A DNA stretch of 64,000 nt from Thermogemmatispora aurantia (GTDB taxonomy: Bacteria; Chloroflexota; Ktedonobacteria; Ktedonobacterales; Ktedonobacteraceae), in the NCBI RefSeq assembly GCF_008974285.1, contig NZ_BKZV01000002.1:661410-725409 (forward strand). Direction: 5' to 3'. Shown piece by piece: positions 1-9,192 of the stretch (positions within the stretch are counted from its first letter, which is position 1; every line of letters begins with the position of its first letter). The translations under genes were made by a program, and so were the position numbers. The notes beneath the pieces are model-generated. The model was not told the origin of the DNA. It did no database searches and was given only the letters and a program-made list of their open reading frames with translations.

Positions 1-1
1 C

Positions 2-421
2 GAGCTGATTGGTTATCTGGCCCCGGGCCAAACTGTGGCAGCGACCGCTCCCGATGGTGTCATCGAGGCCATCGAGGATAGTGATCCACGCCGCTTCTGG
101 CTGGCTGTGCAGTTCCATCCAGAGTGGGTGGTCTACCTGGGTTGGGCCCATAGCCTCTTTTCTGCTCACGTGGACGCGTGCTACCGCTACGCCTCGCTGC
201 CTCTGGAGGAACTGGACCGCTTCCTGCCTGAGATCCGCGCCTGGCTGCGGGAGTGCGATCAGGCCCTGCTCTATCGCCAGGAACCGCCGCTACTGGTCAC
301 AACGGTCACTAGCGAGGAGCCGGAGATGGTCCCGCCCGAAAGTCTGAACAGGCGCTTGCGCACCCGCCTACAGCCGGTGCAGGAGTCAGAGACTTTTCCC
401 TCACCTTCGCCGGCCCTGTGA
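2..421 (+). CDS. Class I glutamine amidotransferase-like protein, C-terminal part (gamma-glutamyl-GABA hydrolase type)
   Basis: The reading frame is open at the left window edge, so only the last 139 residues are seen. They contain a D-G-V-I-E-A-I-E segment followed by the strand FWLAVQFHPEW. This is the usual end of class I amidotransferase folds, where His and Glu of HPE complete the Cys-His-Glu triad. The spacing between the EAIE strand and QFHPEW resembles peptidase C26 (PuuD-like gamma-glutamyl hydrolases), which remove glutamate from gamma-glutamyl compounds in the cytoplasm. The nucleophile Cys would lie upstream of the window. About 90 residues follow the HPE motif, longer than usual for C26, and end in a polar, low-complexity tail. 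The family is fairly sure, the substrate is not. Confidence 0.7.
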   Translation, partial: ELIGYLAPGQTVAATAPDGVIEAIEDSDPRRFWLAVQFHPEWVVYLGWAHSLFSAHVDACYRYASLPLEELDRFLPEIRAWLRECDQALLYRQEPPLLVTTVTSEEPEMVPPESLNRRLRTRLQPVQESETFPSPSPAL

Positions 422-507
422 TACCCACTCAGGCCCAAGGCCGACCGCTGGTCGATTGCCTTCATCACACACAATATGCAAGCAAAGAGACTTGCACTTG
501 ATGAACA

Positions 508-2046
508 ATGATATCTGGTCAGAGAAAAGCAACAAAAGCTGTTCTGTTCGCTGAGCAACGCCTGGACGCGGTGATCGGCGGGCGGCTCTTAAATGCCGGC
601 TGGCTCAGCGGCAGCCTGGGATTGAGTATCCTGCAGATGCGTCTCCTGGCTCAGAGCTGGTCACAGGGCAGGGAGGCACTGGCAACAGCCCTGGTGGCGG
701 CAGTCTGGCTGGCCAGCTCGCTGCTGGCTGCCACATTGCTCACCGGACGCCGGCGCAGCGCGGCCCGCTACTGGGGAACTGGCCTGCTCCTCTGTATGCT
801 GCCGCAATTGTCTCTTCCTGTACTGCGACCACTACCCGTCTCGCTCTGGCCAGCTACGCTCGAACTGGGGCTGCTTACCGCTTTTTCCTCTCTTCTCGGC
901 AATGCCTGGCTGCTCCAGCGCCGCCCCTGGCCAGCGGTCGACGAGCGCATTGCCCTGATGCGGGCCGCTCTCGGGACAATGTTCGGGTTGAGCCTGGTCT
1001 GGCTGCTGCCCGCCTGGTCGGGTCTGCTCGCTATTCTCTGTCTGCTTCCACTACTTGCCCTTGACTACTGGCCCGAGGCCCGCGCCCCTCTGCCGACACC
1101 CGGGCGCATGGTCGACAACTGGTTTGACCTGACAGAGGGGGCACGCCGCTGGCGCCTGCAGCTGACCCTCGACTGGCTGCTGCAAGGAGGCTGGTGGCGC
1201 TATCTGGCACGCCGCCGACAGCTGGGGCTGGTCCTGCTAGCCAGCGGCCTGGCCATCGTACTCGGCAGCATCTGGAACGCTGTGCCTACCCCCTTTGCGG
1301 CTATCCTGCAGGAGCAGGGGACGCTGCCCACCTTGCTCTGGCTGCTACTGGCGCAGGCCCTGGCCCTGGGACTGGCCTTCGCCCTCCAGCTGCCCCTCCG
1401 CGGCCTGCTGGGTCCGTCCGACCGTCTGATTCCCGAGCGCTGGCGGCCCTGGTGCCAGGCGGTGGCTCTCTGTCAGCCCTTCGTGATGGCCATCAGTCTG
1501 CTGACCCTCGGTCTGCCTAGCTTACAGGCACCAGTCTGGCTGGCCATCAGCCTTGGCCTCTATACCCTCGCCGCCACCGCCTGGGGCATCTTGCTCCCAC
1601 GGCTGAGGCCGAGCCTGAGTACAGTGATCTTCTCTCAGCGCCATCTGCTGCCACCCGACCTCTCCCTCGACCAGGGGCAGCTCGCCTACGAGCGCGCTCA
1701 GGAGGAACACGTCAATCGCTTTCTCTTCGTGGCCGAGGGAGTGCTAACGCTGCTCTTGACTCCGGTGGCCGGCTGGCTCACTGGACGCTGGACCGTCGAC
1801 GGGCTGCTCATCTTGGCCGGGCGCACGCTCCTGATCGCGCTGGTACTCCTGGTTAGCCTGGTTGGATTATGGCAACTGATCGGGTATAGAGCAGAAGAGA
1901 GCCAGTCTGCTCCCTTCCGGCCTACACCCTGGGAGCAGCCAGGATTCCAGAGGGGCCAGGCTCCCCCACCAGGAGCCGCTGCGCAGGAGCCAGCTTCACT
2001 CATAGACGAAATAGAACATTTCTTGCAAAAGAGGCACTATGAATAG
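508..2046 (+). CDS. Polytopic membrane protein of unknown function
   Basis: This 512-residue protein has about ten to twelve strongly hydrophobic stretches rich in Leu, Trp and Ala, spread from residue 25 to 460. A polar loop lies at about 190-220 and another at about 370-395. The C-terminal 45 residues are hydrophilic and proline-rich, ending EIEHFLQKRHYE, and are probably cytoplasmic. I recognise no transporter signature or enzyme motif. The stop overlaps the start of the next gene by 8 bases, so the two are translationally coupled and may work together. The start at 508 has only a weak purine-rich sequence upstream. A polysaccharide or secondary transporter role is possible but unsupported. 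Confidence 0.6.
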   Translation: MISGQRKATKAVLFAEQRLDAVIGGRLLNAGWLSGSLGLSILQMRLLAQSWSQGREALATALVAAVWLASSLLAATLLTGRRRSAARYWGTGLLLCMLPQLSLPVLRPLPVSLWPATLELGLLTAFSSLLGNAWLLQRRPWPAVDERIALMRAALGTMFGLSLVWLLPAWSGLLAILCLLPLLALDYWPEARAPLPTPGRMVDNWFDLTEGARRWRLQLTLDWLLQGGWWRYLARRRQLGLVLLASGLAIVLGSIWNAVPTPFAAILQEQGTLPTLLWLLLAQALALGLAFALQLPLRGLLGPSDRLIPERWRPWCQAVALCQPFVMAISLLTLGLPSLQAPVWLAISLGLYTLAATAWGILLPRLRPSLSTVIFSQRHLLPPDLSLDQGQLAYERAQEEHVNRFLFVAEGVLTLLLTPVAGWLTGRWTVDGLLILAGRTLLIALVLLVSLVGLWQLIGYRAEESQSAPFRPTPWEQPGFQRGQAPPPGAAAQEPASLIDEIEHFLQKRHYE

Positions 2047-3145
2047 CGGCGAACGCAAGCAATGGTTTGCGCCAGGCACAGCCTCTGGTGACGACCGCCA
2101 GGAGGTCACCACCATCAGCGGCACGATTACCGAGCCGCAGCCGCTACGCCTGGGTCGTCAGAGGCAGCCGGCGGACAGGGTGAGGCGCCCGCCCGAGGAA
2201 GCGGCAGGAGTCAGAGCCGCTGCGGCCTCCAAGGAGCGCGAAGTGTCACGCCCTGCTCCTGCGATCAGAGAGAGCGACAGCGCAGCCGAGAAAGCTGAGA
2301 TGGGGGCGACAGCCAGGCCGTCGAGCGAGGGGGGCGTTCTGCTCTTAGCGGGTCTGCTTGTGGTTACGGTGCTCTTTTCCTTAATCTTGCTCCCCCCGAT
2401 CGAAGCGGCGCTTCAGCTCCCTCCGTCCACCGCTCAGTCAAGGCCGTCCACCAACCAGACTGGTCCAGCTGACCAAGCGGCTACGTCCTCCTCCTCAAGT
2501 GGATCGCCGGTAACAGCCTCTCCCACAGCGCTGCCCGCAGGCATGAGTTTGCTGGCAGCAGATACCTTTCAGCGTCCCGATCAACGCAGCTGGGGGACGG
2601 CCACCGACGGCCATCCCTGGCAAGGCGATGCACGCCTGAGCGCCATTTTCGCGATCAGCCATCAACAGGGCCAGCTTAGCAACGGCCAGGGGGCCTACAA
2701 CGCCATCTTAGGGCCAGCCTTCAGCGATGGCGAGGTCTTCTTCACAGGAGCCATCAACCGCTTCCAGCAGGCCAACCTTGGCGCGGTTCTGCGCTGGATG
2801 GACACCAATAACTGGTATAAAGCCTACATCGACGGCAGCCAGCTCGTGCTCCTCAAAAGCAGCGGCGGTATGCAGACGCGCCTGGCCTCCGTTCCTTTTA
2901 CAGCCCAGGCTCAGCGCTTCTACTGCCTGCGCTTCCGCATCCAGGGCGACAGGCTGCAGGCACGAGCCTGGCTGGCGGGCACGCCCGAGCCGAGCCAGTG
3001 GCAGGTGAGCGCGCGCGACGACACCTTCCAGAGCGGCTTTGGCGGCCTGCGCCTGGTGCTGGCTCCGGGAAGCGTGATCACCATCAGCGCCTTCCAGGAG
3101 CTGGCCCTGACCACCTCATCCCCCGCCGCCAGGCCCGCTCAGTAG
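2039..3145 (+). CDS. Single-pass membrane protein with C-terminal LamG/concanavalin-like beta-sandwich domain
   Basis: The 368-residue protein begins with about 95 polar, Arg/Glu/Pro-rich residues. One transmembrane helix follows at about 99-120, then a Ser/Thr/Pro/Gln-rich linker to about 175, then a beta-rich domain to the end. That domain opens with DTFQRPD.RSWGTA and contains NNWYKAYIDGSQLVLLKSS and a late GFGGLRLV strand. This pattern is common in laminin-G or DUF1080-like carbohydrate-binding sandwiches. A cytoplasmic tail and an extracellular binding domain are the likely topology. The start lies inside the preceding gene, with AGAGG just upstream. No catalytic residues are recognised, so a sensing or binding role is an inference. 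Confidence 0.65.
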   Translation: MNSGERKQWFAPGTASGDDRQEVTTISGTITEPQPLRLGRQRQPADRVRRPPEEAAGVRAAAASKEREVSRPAPAIRESDSAAEKAEMGATARPSSEGGVLLLAGLLVVTVLFSLILLPPIEAALQLPPSTAQSRPSTNQTGPADQAATSSSSSGSPVTASPTALPAGMSLLAADTFQRPDQRSWGTATDGHPWQGDARLSAIFAISHQQGQLSNGQGAYNAILGPAFSDGEVFFTGAINRFQQANLGAVLRWMDTNNWYKAYIDGSQLVLLKSSGGMQTRLASVPFTAQAQRFYCLRFRIQGDRLQARAWLAGTPEPSQWQVSARDDTFQSGFGGLRLVLAPGSVITISAFQELALTTSSPAARPAQ

Positions 3146-3418
3146 CCCGCGGCATGGGTCACAGATTAGTACTTTTTAGCTATGCATGCCGCCCCTTCCT
3201 TTGGCGCATCACAGTGCACAAGCCTACTCAGCCGGCACACAGCTCGTCAGCCTTTCTGACGCACTGAGTAATATCATGGGCGGAAGGAGCCAGTGTCGAG
3301 GCAATCCATGCTCACTGCGCGTCCCGAGTTTGCCGAACATCCCTTCTCTCGTGGCCAGCAAGCATAAGCAGCTTTGCTGGCTGCAGTTGCAGAGAAGGGG
3401 AGAAGGAGGAGAAGGGCT

Positions 3419-4987
3419 ATGCGTATGCAACAGGAGCGAGGCGGGTTCGAAGCCAGCAACACCGGGGGCAGCCGTCAGAGCACCCCCTCCCTGGTCGAGA
3501 GCGAGGCAGAGCAGGCGGAAGGGGAGCGGGAAGCCTGGAAAGCGGTCTTGCCATCGGAAAGCTACGTCCCGCGCGTCATGCCCCGTTTGCTGAGTACGGG
3601 AGACATGATTGCCACCTTTCTGATGATCGTCTTTTTCATCACCAACGCCACCACTGCCGTTGCAGGTGGAGCTGCCGCCTTCACCTACTGGGCTATTGGC
3701 GCTCTGGCTTTCTTCATTCCGGGGGTCATTGCCACCGCTCAGCTTGGCGTGATCTTTCCGCACGAAGGCTCGCTATACAACTGGACCCACAAAGCCTTCG
3801 GCGGCTACTGGAGCTTCTTCGCAGCTTTCTGTGCCTGGTTTCCCGGCGTTCTGGTCATCATCAGCGCAGGAGACGTCATTGTCTCTTATTTACAGGGGCT
3901 TAACCCTGGCTGGCTGACCGAGCCGTGGCAGCAGGGTCTCTTTATCATTGCCCTCATCGGCCTGACCAGCGCTCTGGCCATCCAGCGCTACAGCGCTGTC
4001 CAGAAGCTCGTCAACCTGGTTGTCGGGCTGACCATGCTGGCGGTGGCGCTGCTTGGTCTCTCCGGGCTGGTCTGGCTCCTGGGCGGTCATCCTGCGGCCA
4101 CCAGCTTCAGCCATCTCTCCGACTGGAGCATTCGCTTTGACAAGAACAATGGCAACCTCTACCTTTTCGGCCTGATCACTCTGGCCTATCTGGGAACAGA
4201 GGTACCGCTCAACATGGGCGGCGAAGTTACCCGGCTGCGAGTAATCACCCGTCATCTTTTCTGGGGGGCCTTGCTGGTCATCGCCGGCTATGGCATCGCC
4301 ACCTTCGCCTTGCTAGTCATCGCCGGTCCCCAGGATGGCGCTGCGCCCTTCGCCCTGGTGCACGTGGTCGATCTGGCTTTAGGCAAATTCATGGGCAACG
4401 TTGCCGCCTTCTGCCTGATGAGCTTCTTCGTCATGGCAATGGTTGTCTACAACTATGCCTATGCCCGCCTGCTGATGGTTGCAGGCATCGACCAGCGCCT
4501 GCCCGTGAAGGTGGCCCGCCTTAATCGTCAGCGCGTGCCGGCCAACGCCATCTTTTTCCAGGCGGCGGTGGCCATTGTGGTGACGGCCTTCGTCTTCCTG
4601 CTGGCTCCCTACACAGTCAAGGTGACGACGCCGGCCAACCTCTCGACCGAGGTCTATAACGTGATGCTGGCCTCCTCGACGCTCGTCTGGGCCTTCTCGG
4701 CGGGCTTCCTCTTCTTCAACCTGATCCGGCTCCACGGCATGCGCCATCCTCTGCTGCGGGAGCGGCGCATCGTACCGGCCCCGATCCTGTGGGGCTGCGT
4801 CTTCTGCGGCTCGGTCGCTTGCTTCCTGGCCATCATCGGCACGCTCTTCTACTCGTGGACCAGCCTGATCAGCAATACGCAGTGGTTCATCATCATCAGC
4901 GTGCTGACCTTCGCCTATCTAGTAATCGCCGCCATCGGCAGCATGTTCGCTAACAGCGAGGCCAACTGGGAGAGCGCCCGGCTTTAG
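3419..4987 (+). CDS. APC superfamily amino acid permease
   Basis: The 522-residue integral membrane protein has a hydrophilic N-terminus of about 55 residues and then roughly 12 membrane helices. Helix 1 is broken around DMIATFLMIVFFITNATTAVAGG, and the segment GVIFPHEGSLYNWTHKAFGGYWSFFAAF resembles helices 2-3 of amino acid-polyamine-organocation transporters. The TEVPLNMGGEV motif matches the substrate-site helix 6 region of the family. It would exchange or import amino acids or amines, driven by an ion or substrate gradient. I chose the ATG at 3419 because AAGGAGGAG lies 7-10 bases upstream; a TTG 45 bases earlier is in frame but has no such site. The gene converges on the ABC permease genes. 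The exact substrate cannot be read. Confidence 0.88.
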   Translation: MRMQQERGGFEASNTGGSRQSTPSLVESEAEQAEGEREAWKAVLPSESYVPRVMPRLLSTGDMIATFLMIVFFITNATTAVAGGAAAFTYWAIGALAFFIPGVIATAQLGVIFPHEGSLYNWTHKAFGGYWSFFAAFCAWFPGVLVIISAGDVIVSYLQGLNPGWLTEPWQQGLFIIALIGLTSALAIQRYSAVQKLVNLVVGLTMLAVALLGLSGLVWLLGGHPAATSFSHLSDWSIRFDKNNGNLYLFGLITLAYLGTEVPLNMGGEVTRLRVITRHLFWGALLVIAGYGIATFALLVIAGPQDGAAPFALVHVVDLALGKFMGNVAAFCLMSFFVMAMVVYNYAYARLLMVAGIDQRLPVKVARLNRQRVPANAIFFQAAVAIVVTAFVFLLAPYTVKVTTPANLSTEVYNVMLASSTLVWAFSAGFLFFNLIRLHGMRHPLLRERRIVPAPILWGCVFCGSVACFLAIIGTLFYSWTSLISNTQWFIIISVLTFAYLVIAAIGSMFANSEANWESARL

Positions 4988-5036
4988 TCTGGCCACAGAG
5001 CTGGGCCGGTTGGGGAAGCACGTTCGCGCCCCAGGT

Positions 5037-5072
5037 GATTGAGGGGCCACGGGGGAAGCGTGGCCCTCAATC
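5037..5072. terminator. Hairpin between convergent permease genes, likely bidirectional terminator
   Basis: The arms at 5037-5051 and 5059-5072 (GATTGAGGGGCCACG and CGTGGCCCTCAATC) pair over 14 bases with one bulged G and a short loop. On the + strand CTTTGG follows, a poor T-run. The hairpin overlaps the stop codon of the minus-strand permease. Its place between two convergent genes fits a shared terminator. Confidence 0.55.
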
Positions 5073-6194
5073 TTTGGAGCGTGGGTCAAAGGCATCGCGC
5101 AGACCATCGCCGAGGAAGGAAAAGGCCAGCACGATCAGAGCGAGGACGGTTGTCGGGACCAGGATTTCCCAGGGGTGCGTATTGATATAGGGCGTGGCAT
5201 CGGAGATCATCAGGCCCAGACTGGAGCCGGGCGCCTGGACCCCCAGTCCAAGGAGACTGATGCCAGCCTCGCCAATGATGGTGTTCGAAATGTTGAGCGT
5301 CGAGGCCACCACCACGATGCTCATAAGGTTGGGGATGACGTGGCGAAAGATGATACGCAGATCGCTGCTGCCAGAAGTGCGCGCCGCTTCGATAAATTGC
5401 TGCTCCTTGAGCTGCAGCGTTTGCCCGCGCACGTAGCGCGCCATGAGCGGCCAGACGGTGATTGCCAGCGCCAGCGAGACGAGGAGCAGCCGCCCATTAC
5501 CGTTGGGGCCGATGATCGGTAGCTTGGCCAGGGCATCGGAGGCCCCTGGGCCAATGATGCCGGTCAGCATGATGGCAAAGAGCAGCCCCGGGAAGGCGAA
5601 CATCAGGTCGGTGAAGCGCGCCAGCAACTGATCGATCCAGCCCCCGAAGTAGCCGGCCAGCACGCCCACAATCAGGCCCAGCACAATGTCGACGACCTCA
5701 ACAAGGGTGGCGACAATGATAGAAACCAGCATCCCCTGCATGAGCCGCGCCAGAATGTCGCGCCCCAGGTCGTCGGTTCCCAGCCAGTACTGGGCCGAAG
5801 GCCCTTCATCCTGGCGGATTAGCTCCTCATGATAGTAACTGTGATAGACGCTGGCAGGCACTGGTCCATTTTGAGGACTCTGGTAAATGCCACCGATGTG
5901 CTGGTAGATGGGGGGACCGAAGAAGGCGACCAGCACAAAGAAGATGATCAATCCCAGGCTGACCATCGCTCGCTTGTCACGGCGTAAGCGACGCAACGAC
6001 TCCCGCAAAGGAGAAGGCGCGCGCCGCTCCTGCAGCACCTCCTCCTCGCCGAGAGGAACAGCGCCTGGCGGCGTTTCACTCACCCCGGCAGCTAATTCCA
6101 GAAGCTCAGCCGGCGGAGGCTGCAGGACCGCATCGGGCTTCACGAAGCTCTCACCGGCAGCCTCCGATGGTCTCTGGTGTGCGTCCATAGACAT
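5067..6194 (-). CDS. ABC transporter permease, OppC/DppC type
   Basis: This 375-residue inner-membrane permease belongs to the peptide/nickel importer family. An 80-residue polar N-terminus precedes SLRRLRRDKRAMVSLGLIIF, the usual OppC start. The periplasmic loop contains YWLGTDDLGRDILARLMQG, a hallmark of DppC/OppC, and the EAA loop reads EAARTSGSSDLRIIFRHVIPN. The C-terminal LGDGLRDAFDPR is also typical. I start it at the ATG at 6194, which has GGAGAGGAGAG just upstream; a TTG at 6221 in frame is less likely. It lies 20 bases after the OppB-type gene and forms an operon with it and the binding protein. No ATPase genes (OppD/OppF) adjoin it, so ATP-hydrolysing subunits must come from elsewhere. 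Confidence 0.93.
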   Translation of the reverse strand: MSMDAHQRPSEAAGESFVKPDAVLQPPPAELLELAAGVSETPPGAVPLGEEEVLQERRAPSPLRESLRRLRRDKRAMVSLGLIIFFVLVAFFGPPIYQHIGGIYQSPQNGPVPASVYHSYYHEELIRQDEGPSAQYWLGTDDLGRDILARLMQGMLVSIIVATLVEVVDIVLGLIVGVLAGYFGGWIDQLLARFTDLMFAFPGLLFAIMLTGIIGPGASDALAKLPIIGPNGNGRLLLVSLALAITVWPLMARYVRGQTLQLKEQQFIEAARTSGSSDLRIIFRHVIPNLMSIVVVASTLNISNTIIGEAGISLLGLGVQAPGSSLGLMISDATPYINTHPWEILVPTTVLALIVLAFSFLGDGLRDAFDPRSKD

Positions 6195-6213
6195 ACTGCT
6201 TCTCTCCTCTCCC

Positions 6214-7173
6214 CTACTCAAGCCGAATGCGCGGATCGACGATCGTGTAGAGAATGTCGGAAATCAGGTTACCGATCACAACGCCGACCGCCAGCAGTAC
6301 AACAGTGGCCTGGATGACAGGGTAGTCAAGGTCGATCACGGACTGCAGGGAGATGCGCCCGATGCCCGGGATGTTGAAAATCTGCTCGATAAAGAAGGTG
6401 CCGGCCACCAGCAGGCCAATAGCCACCCCAAGGACAGTCACCAGTGGGATGAGAGCGTTGCGCAGGGCGTGCCAGTAGATGACGACCCGCTCGCGCAAAC
6501 CTTTGGCTCGGGCCGTGCGCACGTAGTCCTGACGCAGCACCTCCAGCATGGTTGTCCGCGCTAAACGGGCAAAATAGGCGTAGCCCGCAGCTCCATAGAC
6601 GAGGATGGGAACGATCTTCGGCTGCAGGTCAGCCCAATCATATTGCCAGGGCGCCCCCCAGGACGAAGAAGGCCAGCTGGCCCCGGTCTTGCTGTCGATC
6701 CAGACGATGATCACCTGGGCCAGGATGGCGATAACAAAAGGCGGCAGGGCATAAATAATCAGAGCCACCCCCATATTGAGGGTATCGATCCAGCTGTTGG
6801 CCCGGATCGCCGAGAGAATGCCGACGGGAATGCCCAGCAGCAGCTCGACGATGAGGCCCCAGAAGGCCAGCTCCAACGAGACCGGCACGCCATCCTTGAG
6901 GATGTCCCACACCGGTCGGTTTTGGTACTTGAAGGAGATGCCAAAGTCAAGATGAGCAAGATGCACTAAGTAGTTGTAGTACTGCTGATACCACGGCAGA
7001 TCTAGCCCATAGGCATGACGCAGCATCAGCCAGGTGTGATAGTCAAAATGGTCTCCCATCTGGGCCCGAATAGGGTCACCCGGGGCCAGATAGCCCATGA
7101 TGAAGGTGATGAAGGTGATGCCCACAATCACAAAAATAAGCCCGATCAGGCGCTTCACCAGGAATTGGAGCAT
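6214..7173 (-). CDS. ABC transporter permease, OppB/DppB type
   Basis: The 319-residue permease starts MLQFLVKRLIGLIFVIVGITFITFIMGYLAPGDP, a textbook DppB/OppB beginning: one helix followed by the GDP motif. The coupling (EAA) loop appears as RTARAKGLRERVVIYWHALRNALIPLVT, and the end as DILYTIVDPRIRLE. It would pair with the OppC-type protein to form the membrane channel for peptides or a similar solute delivered by the lipoprotein encoded upstream. The ATG at 7173 has a GAGAGTGGGAG purine tract about 6 bases upstream. Family assignment is firm, substrate unknown. Confidence 0.93.
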   Translation of the reverse strand: MLQFLVKRLIGLIFVIVGITFITFIMGYLAPGDPIRAQMGDHFDYHTWLMLRHAYGLDLPWYQQYYNYLVHLAHLDFGISFKYQNRPVWDILKDGVPVSLELAFWGLIVELLLGIPVGILSAIRANSWIDTLNMGVALIIYALPPFVIAILAQVIIVWIDSKTGASWPSSSWGAPWQYDWADLQPKIVPILVYGAAGYAYFARLARTTMLEVLRQDYVRTARAKGLRERVVIYWHALRNALIPLVTVLGVAIGLLVAGTFFIEQIFNIPGIGRISLQSVIDLDYPVIQATVVLLAVGVVIGNLISDILYTIVDPRIRLE

Positions 7174-7488
7174 CGATAGACTCCCACTCTCCGTTGCTTG
7201 CGCGCCCCAGGTCCAGCGTCACTGCCACTGGCTGGCGGCGGATACGGAACTCCCAGAGCGCTGGCTGCCACAACCATATCCATGACTAGAGTATGCCCGG
7301 CCAGGCAGAAAACAGACAAGCCTGGTAACAGGCAAAACCTGGCATCCTGAACCCGCAGACCCACACACACCCGCCCAGCGGGCCTGCAGTGCGGGCCGAG
7401 AGTGCAGAATGCCAGGCTTACTCAGCAGCGCCTCAAGAGCGCTGCCGGCCTGCTCAGCGCTTCGCCAGCAGCCGGCCAGCGCGCAGTC
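7174..7488. other. Spacer between binding-protein and permease genes
   Basis: These 315 bases separate two minus-strand genes that should belong to one operon. The sequence is GC-rich, with short imperfect hairpins such as the one around CCTGGTAACAGG near 7320. I see no convincing gene, T-run terminator or -35/-10 pair. A partial terminator or processing site that makes more binding protein than permease is possible but not shown. Confidence 0.4.
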
Positions 7489-9192
7489 TCAGACGGTGAA
7501 GTAGATGTTGGCCCAGTCGTCGGGCGGAATGATCGACAGGCCATTGTAGACAATACCGTGCAGCTTCGTGCTCTGCATGAGCTGGATCTTGTTCTGATAG
7601 ATGGGGATCCAGCCCACGTCATCGACGATCTGCTGTTCAGCCTGATTGTACTGCTGCATGCGCTGCGTCTGATTCAGATTGACATCGGCCTCTTCGAGGA
7701 GCTTCTGAACCTGCTGCTGCTGCGCAGCATCGGTCGAGTTGTTCTGACCGTAGTTCATCTGGTTGTAACCAGAGCCTTTGTCGAAGAAGACCGACAGGAA
7801 GTCCTGCGGATCAGGATAGTCTGCCAACCAGCCAGAAATCCAGACCTGCAGGCCATTGGGGTTGTTAACGGTAGCGTTCTCCAGGGTGATAAGCTTCTCG
7901 TAGGTGGTGCCGACCAGCTTGACGTTAGCCCCGAGGACAGTCTGCCACATCTGAGCAATGGCCTGGGAGGCGTCAACGATGGCCTTGACATCGGTGTAAT
8001 AGTTGAAAGTGATGGTCGGCAGCGAGGTCATGTGCTCTTCTTGCAGGCCCTGCTGCAAGAGCTGCTTGGCCTTGGCTTTATCACCAGACAGGCTGCTGAC
8101 GCCAGCCGGGCCAACCAGGTTGGGGTTGTAGCCCGGCATGCCTTGGGGAACAATGTGGTTGGTGGCCTCCACGGTGTTCCTGAAGACGGTCTGCTGTAGC
8201 AGCTCTTTGTCAATGGCCAGGGCGAAAGCCTGGCGAATGTGGATGTTGTCGAAGGGCTTCACCAGGTAGTTCATGGTGATGTACCTGATGCGGAAGTTCA
8301 CGTATTCGTGAAACTCCGGCGAGCTGCGTACCGCATCGATCTGAGCCGGCGGGATGCCAACAACACCAGTATAGTCGAACTGATGCGACTGGTAGGCGCG
8401 GAAGGTGGTGTCCTGGTCACCAGAGATCAGGTACTCCAACTTCTGGATCTTGGGCTGGGGACCGTAATAGTTGGGATTGGGTACCAGAACGATGCCTTTG
8501 GTGTGATCGTAGCTCTGGACCTTAAACGGCCCGTCGCCACCTCCCTCGGTCAGGTGGTCGGTCCACTTGCTGCCGTACTTGTCGATCAGCTTCTTCTCGA
8601 CCACGTATGAGCAGGGATAGGTCAGAGCCTGCAGGAAGTAGGCCGCAGGCTTGCTGATCTTGATGACAACCGTGTTGGGATCAGGCGCCAGCAGGCTATC
8701 GCCGATCAGGGTCGGGATCTTACCGCTGGTGATCTTGTCGTAGTCCTTGATTAGATTGAGATAGTAGGCGACCTGCGACTTGGTGGCCGGTTGCAGGGTG
8801 CGATCGATGCTATAAATAACGTCCTGCGAGGTGAGCGGCGTGCCGTCGCTGAATTTGAGGTTGGGCCGCAGATGGAAGGTATAGGTGAGGCCATCGGCGG
8901 AGACCTCATGAGACTGGGCTAGCTGGTCGCGAAGCTGGACGTTATGATCCCACTCGACCAGGCCCGTCCAGATAGCTTGAATGGTGTCGGCGTCGACAGC
9001 AAGCTGTACCAGGGCCGGGTCCAGCGTGCCAAAATCGGTCGCTCCGATAGGAATGCGCAGCACCTGCTTGTCAGGCGGCGCAATCTGTGTACTGCTGGTG
9101 CTGCTCTGCCCTCCACCGCAGGCCACGAGCAGCGCAATGAGGCAGAGCAAGGCCGGAATTAAGGCCAAAGGGAATGGTCTGCTCTTACGCAC
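7489..9192 (-). CDS. Peptide/nickel-type ABC transporter substrate-binding lipoprotein (SBP_bac_5)
   Basis: From the GTG at 9192 the product is 567 residues. I prefer this start to an in-frame GTG at 9267. It has AGAGAGG six bases upstream and gives a clean lipoprotein signal, RKSRPF then a hydrophobic core ending LLVAC, where Cys would be lipidated. The mature part follows cluster C solute-binding proteins: VQLAVDADTIQAIWTGLVEWD, ADGLTYTFHLRPNLKFSDGTPLTSQDV and the C-terminal NQAEQQIVDDVGWIPIYQ. It would capture oligopeptides or similar ligands outside the membrane and deliver them to the two permeases encoded next. Family is firm; ligand is unknown. Confidence 0.93.
   Translation of the reverse strand: MRKSRPFPLALIPALLCLIALLVACGGGQSSTSSTQIAPPDKQVLRIPIGATDFGTLDPALVQLAVDADTIQAIWTGLVEWDHNVQLRDQLAQSHEVSADGLTYTFHLRPNLKFSDGTPLTSQDVIYSIDRTLQPATKSQVAYYLNLIKDYDKITSGKIPTLIGDSLLAPDPNTVVIKISKPAAYFLQALTYPCSYVVEKKLIDKYGSKWTDHLTEGGGDGPFKVQSYDHTKGIVLVPNPNYYGPQPKIQKLEYLISGDQDTTFRAYQSHQFDYTGVVGIPPAQIDAVRSSPEFHEYVNFRIRYITMNYLVKPFDNIHIRQAFALAIDKELLQQTVFRNTVEATNHIVPQGMPGYNPNLVGPAGVSSLSGDKAKAKQLLQQGLQEEHMTSLPTITFNYYTDVKAIVDASQAIAQMWQTVLGANVKLVGTTYEKLITLENATVNNPNGLQVWISGWLADYPDPQDFLSVFFDKGSGYNQMNYGQNNSTDAAQQQQVQKLLEEADVNLNQTQRMQQYNQAEQQIVDDVGWIPIYQNKIQLMQSTKLHGIVYNGLSIIPPDDWANIYFTV

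Noticed and set aside
7402..8199. 265-codon open frame on the + strand
   Set aside because: It lies wholly antisense to the substrate-binding protein gene and results from GC-rich codon structure; it has no ribosome site or recognisable domain.
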